From positions 1-64,000 of the forward strand of contig JAIUPT010000024.1 in assembly GCA_022315425.1 (NCBI GenBank): 64,000 nucleotides of DNA, read 5' to 3'. This document shows, one piece after another, positions 59,359 to 64,000 of the stretch. The notes beneath the pieces are model-generated. The model searched no databases. It saw only the letters and a program-made list of their open reading frames with translations, and was not told the DNA's origin. Each line of letters starts with the position of its first letter. The first letter of the stretch is position 1. The position numbers and the translations under genes are program-made. Origin of the DNA: Pseudevernia furfuracea. Its lineage: Eukaryota > Ascomycota > Lecanoromycetes > Lecanorales > Parmeliaceae.

Positions 59359-61062
59359 GTTTAGATGAAGCGTGTAGGTGAAGAGTCCGAAAAGTCAAAA
59401 CTTGAATTCTCGGAATTGGATAGCACTTGGGGAAAGAGCAGTTGAGTTCGGAATGTAAACGGACGGCAGTGGAAGGTATATATGCGTTCTCAGGATATCC
59501 AAGTAGGTAGCTAGTTTCGTCAAGTAGCCTTTGTCTAGCGACAGGATACTCCAGGTGAATCGATGACATCTCGAATCGGTGCCGCATGTTTCGCTCATGA
59601 TCTCAAAGCAAGGCAGACTGTGTGGCGCCATCTCACCTGGATCGAATGTTCGATTCCAAGCTTGTACTCGGTGCCACAACGCTTTGGCTCAATCCATAAT
59701 AGTCGGACAAGGGAATACAAGCGGAACAAGTCCTGGTACCTCAAAGTCGGTTGATTATATCTGTGTATAGATATCTGAAACTTGGGGGCCGTCTCCGCAT
59801 TTGAGGCACAATAGCTTGGCGTGCGTCAAGGACCCCCCGGGGCCCGCCTATAAATCTAGCGTCATCTTTGGCAAAGAGTCCTTATGGCATTCATCATGAA
59901 CATCATGAACATCATGAACTGGTCAACGGTGTTGGTACTGGTGAGTGAAGAATACTCTACCGAAGACCAGCATATCAAACCGGAGATAATTATTTCCGCC
60001 TCCGCCGCTGTAGAGCGAAATATGCTTTGGCTAAAGACATTATTATCATACATAGTAGTGTCAAGGTCTCCGTTCCGCTCATATATTCGAAACAATAACG
60101 TCAGCGTGGTCAGAAGTCAAGCGCTGGCTACCTGTTCGCGTGTCATAGCCACTAAATACATAGCAGTGGTTGACTAACTGTCTGCCAAGGCAGCCTGCGC
60201 TCGGGGATGAAAGTGTAGAGAGCTGGCGAATTATTAGAGTATTGGAATCATATTTCAGACTGACATCCTCATCAAAATCTTAGGCAGGACCGCGAATCTC
60301 TATGCACTCGAAGTGGTGAGCATGTCCATAGATAGAAGATTCCCAGTAAGTCATACACCACTAGGTACTGTCACAAGTTGGATTACATAGCTGAAGTAGA
60401 GGGTAAGTAGCCAACCAACCAATCAACCAACCAATCAATCAAAGCCACCGATCTACCGCCCTCCTCTCCAGTAGAGTACGTACCCTGCACAACCCAGGGT
60501 TCTTCCTCCTCTAGTCCTTAACAAATAATGCGTTGACTTCTTCCCAATGACAGCAAAGCGAGCAAAGGAACAAAGAGAGCATTTCGCGCTTTGGCGATCT
60601 GTTCCCGCATGGTTTCCGAAAAAAACCAAGACAGCAGAGAAAAGGGAAGGAAGGGCAGCGCAGGCGGCCGGCCAAGCTAAGTAGACGGACGGGCAGTACG
60701 GGGTTGGCCGGAAGGGTAACAAAAGTGATTGCACTTGCTGAGATGAATCATGACGGTGCCGAATGCGTTGGTCGCAAAGTGGTGGGAACGTTCAGCTTAC
60801 GGTTGCTGGTGTTGCTGGCGTTACTGTACAGGTAGTACCAGGTGAGGAAAGTGTATCGTATATTGTTAGTCGTCGATTAGTGCTCATGAGATGGCAGTAG
60901 CGAGGAAAAATGCCCGTTTGCCCGCATGGAGAAGAATGGGCGCACGAAGCCCATAAGCTGGGTATAAGATTACATGCATGCATCTAGGCTTCCCTTTCGG
61001 GCCACTTTTTTCCTTCCTTCCTCCACCTAAGCATCGCTCAAGTCATCCCGCACGGGTTTCCG
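59359..61062. other. Intergenic, no gene recognised
   Basis: Promoter side of the secreted-protein gene, then mixed-composition DNA with a short AACC/AATC repeat (about 60411-60440). A plus-strand open frame at 59884-60177 (97 residues) starts with an ATCATGAAC repeat and has no recognisable feature. Confidence 0.5.
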
Positions 61063-62095
61063 CTACAGCAACATCAATCCCATCCCCAACACCGCTGCCC
61101 CAACAACCCCACCAACAACCTTCATCTCCGCCGCACCTCCCGTGAAGAACGCCACGCTTCCATTACCCGCGGTACCGTTGTGACCATTGTAAGAAACACC
61201 ATTGTAAGAAACAACGCCCCCGGTTCCAGCTGCCGCGAAATGACCTGTACCAGTTCTAGTTCCACTTCCACTTCTAGTTCTATTTCTTCCACTTCCATAT
61301 ACAAACGTGCCAGAAGAAGCGGTGGAAGTTGGGTACGCGTTTGTCACCGGCGCGCCAACCATTTGCGATAAGAAGGAAGAAGTGGAAGAGGCGGTGGAAG
61401 TTGGGTACGCGTTTGTAACCGGCGCGCCAACCATTTGCGATAAGAAGGAAGAAGTGGAAGAGGCGGTGGCGGAGGGGGAGGTGGTAGAAGACGAGGAGCA
61501 GGCGCCGATGCAGACGTAGGGGGAAAAGTTTTCGAATCTGTTGAGGTGGATGGGATTAGTGTTTCAATTTTTTGTGGAGAACGGAGCGAAAGATCCTGGG
61601 GAAAGGTGGGAATGGTAAGGTATGGAGGGGGGGCTTACGAATTATCTGCTTCGGTGATTGTGAAGACGTAACTGCCCGCTGAATAGCTGGAGGAAGGGGT
61701 CCAGGTGAAGGAGTTTCCGGTTATGTAGGTGGCTGAGAGATGTGAAGTTAGTGTCACGTTTCGACGCCTCTCGGTAGGATTAGTTGGGACTTTGGAGGAA
61801 GCACGTACGTGTTAAGCCAGAGACCTCTTGAAGGTTGCCTTTAGGTCCTTGGGCGAGACCGATCCAAACCTGTTGAAGAGAAGAGTTGAGTTAGTCTGCT
61901 CTGGACTGGGGAAGATTTTGGTGGTTTTACTGAGTTTTGTCCTCCAGTCCAGGTAAGGGTGAAGGGTTGGCCGTAGGGGAGGGCCGCTGGGGCAACTGGA
62001 TAGTTGACGTTGGTGAAAGAGACGTTGAGAGCTTGGACGGTGAAGGGCATGAGGAGGGAAAGCGCAGCGGCCGCGAGACGAAGTGAGAAGGTCAT
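61063..62095 (-). CDS. Kre9/Knh1-type GPI-anchored cell-wall protein
   Basis: Four exons (62095-61931, 61869-61809, 61732-61639, 61537-61063) join in phase to 264 residues. Signal peptide: residues 1-22, ending VQA. The next about 85 residues form the domain seen in yeast Kre9/Knh1-like Ser/Thr-rich GPI proteins: PYGQPFTLTWTGGQNS, VWIGLAQGPKGNLQEVSGLT, SFTWTPSSSYSAGSYVFTIT. A CIGAC segment precedes a Ser/Thr/Ala-rich stalk holding two tandem copies of a 24-residue unit (72-bp DNA repeat, about 61311-61454), then a Gly/Asn-rich part and a hydrophobic C-terminal tail (VVGGVVGAAVLGMGLMLL) fitting a GPI-anchor signal. Probable role: cell-wall glucan organisation or surface structure. The repeat is of the kind that varies in copy number between strains. 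Confidence 0.88.
61311..61454. repeat. 72-bp tandem repeat, two copies, in the wall-protein gene
   Basis: Two consecutive copies differing at one or two bases encode a 24-residue unit beginning TASSTSSFLSQMVGAP. Because 72 is a multiple of three, changes in copy number keep the frame. Confidence 0.85.
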
Positions 62096-63282
62096 GGCGA
62101 ACGATTGAATCTGGTTGATGGAAAGAAGAGGAGAGGTTGATGAATAGGTGTGAAGAGGGAGTGATTGAATAGAGTGCGGAAGACTGGTGGGTGTTATTAT
62201 ACCATTGAGAGAAATTTAAGAGAGTCCTGCGAATATTATTGGTTGCTAAAGATAGCCGTAATAAAGCTGCATTTTATTTTGATTCGCTGTTGATTTTTAT
62301 TATTATTACTCCGTATGTGCTCTCGTATTTGCTCTCGTATTCATCAATTAATCTCGCTGCGGACAAGGCGAATTGTGGTGTTGATCATGTTGGCCTTCAT
62401 GCGCCTCACTCAACGCGGCGCGTACCGCACCGAATTTCGCGTTGATTCAGACTTCACCGCGAACAAGAAATGAAATCATCCAAGCTTGCAATGTGGAAAA
62501 TGTGCGACGAGGTTATGGTAGAATGTTGAGACCAGCGTAGTTGAACAATAATAATAATTATACACGCAGTCATAGATTGACAGCTCTGAGAGCAAGCAAG
62601 AGCTGAAGACTAGGCTAGAGGCCTTGCACTCTAGTCTCTATCTGAAACTGAAAGCGGCATGTTGCATCGGCCAACACTCCGAATACGTGCGTTTAACCGT
62701 TAAACAGTAAGCTCATAGCCAGAGGGCCGGTCGACAAGATTAAACGCACTTCACATAGCACAGAGCACTACCCAGGCTGCCACCAATTGCATGCTTTAAA
62801 AAAAGTCCTCATGTTGATCATGACTAGAACAGTGGTCTCTTTGGAGGAAGTAATGCTCGTCTAACTAACTGAGTGCTATGGAAAAGGAAAAAGGCCTTCT
62901 TGTACCATGTGAAGCCCATGCCGAGACGACGCTACCTACTTCGTATTGGCTGGATTCCAACAACTCAAGGCTGACTTGGACTGAATGGGACTGGAGAAGG
63001 AAGGAGGCGATGCACTACGCACATCCCACCCGGATGCGAAGCAACGTTGTTGGTACACAGAATCTCTTATGGTCTGCTATGATCTGATCGTGAAATTCAC
63101 TATGATGCGGCAGTTGGAGCACAACTGGGGCGACAGGCAATACGAGTATCTTCCTTGGGAGCAAGGGCTGTCCAGAAATGAGATCACGCTATAGATGCGG
63201 TCGTCAAGCTTTGACGGGTCTTGTAGATGAATGTAGATAGACTATGCACATACCATCTCTCGTATGTCATTGCTTCAAAGTT
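62096..63282. other. Intergenic, no gene recognised
   Basis: Promoter region of the wall-protein gene, then spacer. Open frames at 62878-63087 and 62985-63194 overlap in different frames and have no recognised family. Confidence 0.5.
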
Positions 63283-64000
63283 CTATTCGGCTTCATCCTC
63301 ACCGTCCGTCTCGAGATCAACGATGATATTCCGAAGCTGCATCAGCAATCCTGCCTTCTTCTCCATGCTTGACTTTGATTTGACCAAGGCCTTGGCTTGT
63401 GCGATCCTGCCCTCCTTCTTCTTCTGATACGCGATCCTGAACTGGTCAAGTTTTTCCTCCTCGGCATCTATCTCGTTCAACTTTTGAATGAGAGACTCGG
63501 GGGTGCCAGATTCTATGGCTTCAATTGAGATTCGGGATGGCGGCGTACCGGCGGTGCCGAAAGACTTGTAGGAATCGTCTTCGCGATTCATAAAAGTAAT
63601 GTAGGCAATCTTAGCAACCTCGTAGACTTCGGCAGCATCATCGTATTCATGCTGGGCGGCAGCAATACAGGGTTCCAGGCGAGTCCACCAATCCTTGGTG
63701 TTGGAATGATTCGGCGCGTCATTGCCTAGGCTTTCGGCTGTACGGCCTGCGGCTGAGTCTTCTTGAGTGTGTCTCTGCTTGCCTCTACCCATTACTGCTT
63801 GTGTGTTCGATATTCTGCCTGAAGGGAAAGGTTGCGGACCCGCAGAGTCGTCAGCACCGACCTGGTTGCCTCCTAGGGTCTCGACCCACGGCTGCCGCGA
63901 AGAGCGCTGGCGCAAGGGCCGAGACGTTCGAGTATACGTCGAGAGGGTAACGAATTTTTGGCTGGAAGATTCTTCATAGTCTGAATCTACGAGTTGATCT
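63283..64000 (-). CDS. Charged coiled-coil protein, 5' end outside the window
   Basis: The frame is open from the window edge to a stop at 63283, giving at least 238 residues, with no upstream ATG in view, so the gene continues beyond 64000. An internal ATG at about 63792 (MGRGKQRHTQ) is a possible alternative start. The visible N-terminal part is Ser/Arg-rich and probably disordered. The C-terminal half is a charged helix (about SLIQKLNEIDAEEEKLDQFR and YQKKKEGRIAQAKALVKSKS) ending in an acidic tail (ETDGEDEAE). No family is recognised. Codon use and composition match the neighbouring genes. Confidence 0.6.
   Translation of the reverse strand, partial: DQLVDSDYEESSSQKFVTLSTYTRTSRPLRQRSSRQPWVETLGGNQVGADDSAGPQPFPSGRISNTQAVMGRGKQRHTQEDSAAGRTAESLGNDAPNHSNTKDWWTRLEPCIAAAQHEYDDAAEVYEVAKIAYITFMNREDDSYKSFGTAGTPPSRISIEAIESGTPESLIQKLNEIDAEEEKLDQFRIAYQKKKEGRIAQAKALVKSKSSMEKKAGLLMQLRNIIVDLETDGEDEAE

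Noticed and set aside
61180..61519. Plus-strand Glu/Val-rich open frames
   Set aside because: Antisense of the Kre9-type gene's Ser/Thr repeat region.

Overview
The window looks like a chromosome segment of a filamentous ascomycete (Pezizomycotina). The evidence is short GT-AG introns (mostly 45-80 nt), fungal-specific families (SAT4/PTH11-type rhodopsin-domain membrane proteins, a Psi-factor-type fatty acid dioxygenase, secreted and intracellular GMC oxidoreductases, a Kre9/Knh1-type GPI wall protein), and long AT-rich blocks of dead transposons carrying the C-to-T/G-to-A signature of repeat-induced point mutation (RIP). No species is assigned.

Layout. 1-1640: AT-rich RIP-mutated DNA, simple repeats and two copies (one RIP-mutated, one not) of a 96-bp palindromic repeat. 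1.6-19.6 kb, gene island: an intact SAT4-type gene, a decayed tandem paralogue, a Nudix hydrolase, a large unrecognised stretch, a 13-exon fatty acid dioxygenase/P450-like gene whose P450 half lacks its heme cysteine, an MFS pseudogene held in one frame but peppered with stops, a kinase pseudogene and an intact 9-exon GMC oxidoreductase (GMC-1). 19.57-25.81 kb: a RIP-mutated Ty1/copia element with an exact 5-bp target duplication that lies over the GMC-1 start codon; it hosts a 0.9-kb LTR mini-element and a 0.85-kb tRNA-like repeat. 26.7-30.4 kb, second gene island: another SAT4-type gene and a secreted GMC oxidoreductase (GMC-2). 30.45-57 kb: a nested transposon block made of a lightly mutated Ty3 chromovirus whose 3' LTR reaches to about 60 bp from the GMC-2 ATG, a two-gene PIF/Harbinger-like DNA transposon, an old RIP-mutated Ty3 element, a solo LTR, a second copy of the 0.85-kb repeat with a 22-bp target duplication, and a young, unmutated gag-only LTR element. 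57-64 kb, third gene island: a small secreted protein, a Kre9-type GPI wall protein and the 3' part of a charged coiled-coil gene running off the window.

Reading the whole. No biosynthetic cluster core (PKS, NRPS, terpene synthase) is visible. The genes are of the surface-sensing, secreted-oxidase and oxylipin type usual at gene-island/TE boundaries. The most striking structure is that both intact GMC genes have an LTR retrotransposon in the same orientation inserted 2 bp and about 60 bp upstream of their start codons, so their native promoters are displaced by more than 6 kb. The layers of TE age (heavily RIP-mutated, lightly mutated, unmutated) show that transposition continued after RIP struck the older copies.

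All exon structures were derived by hand from reading frames and splice consensus. Those reported as intact have lengths and phases that sum to a complete frame.
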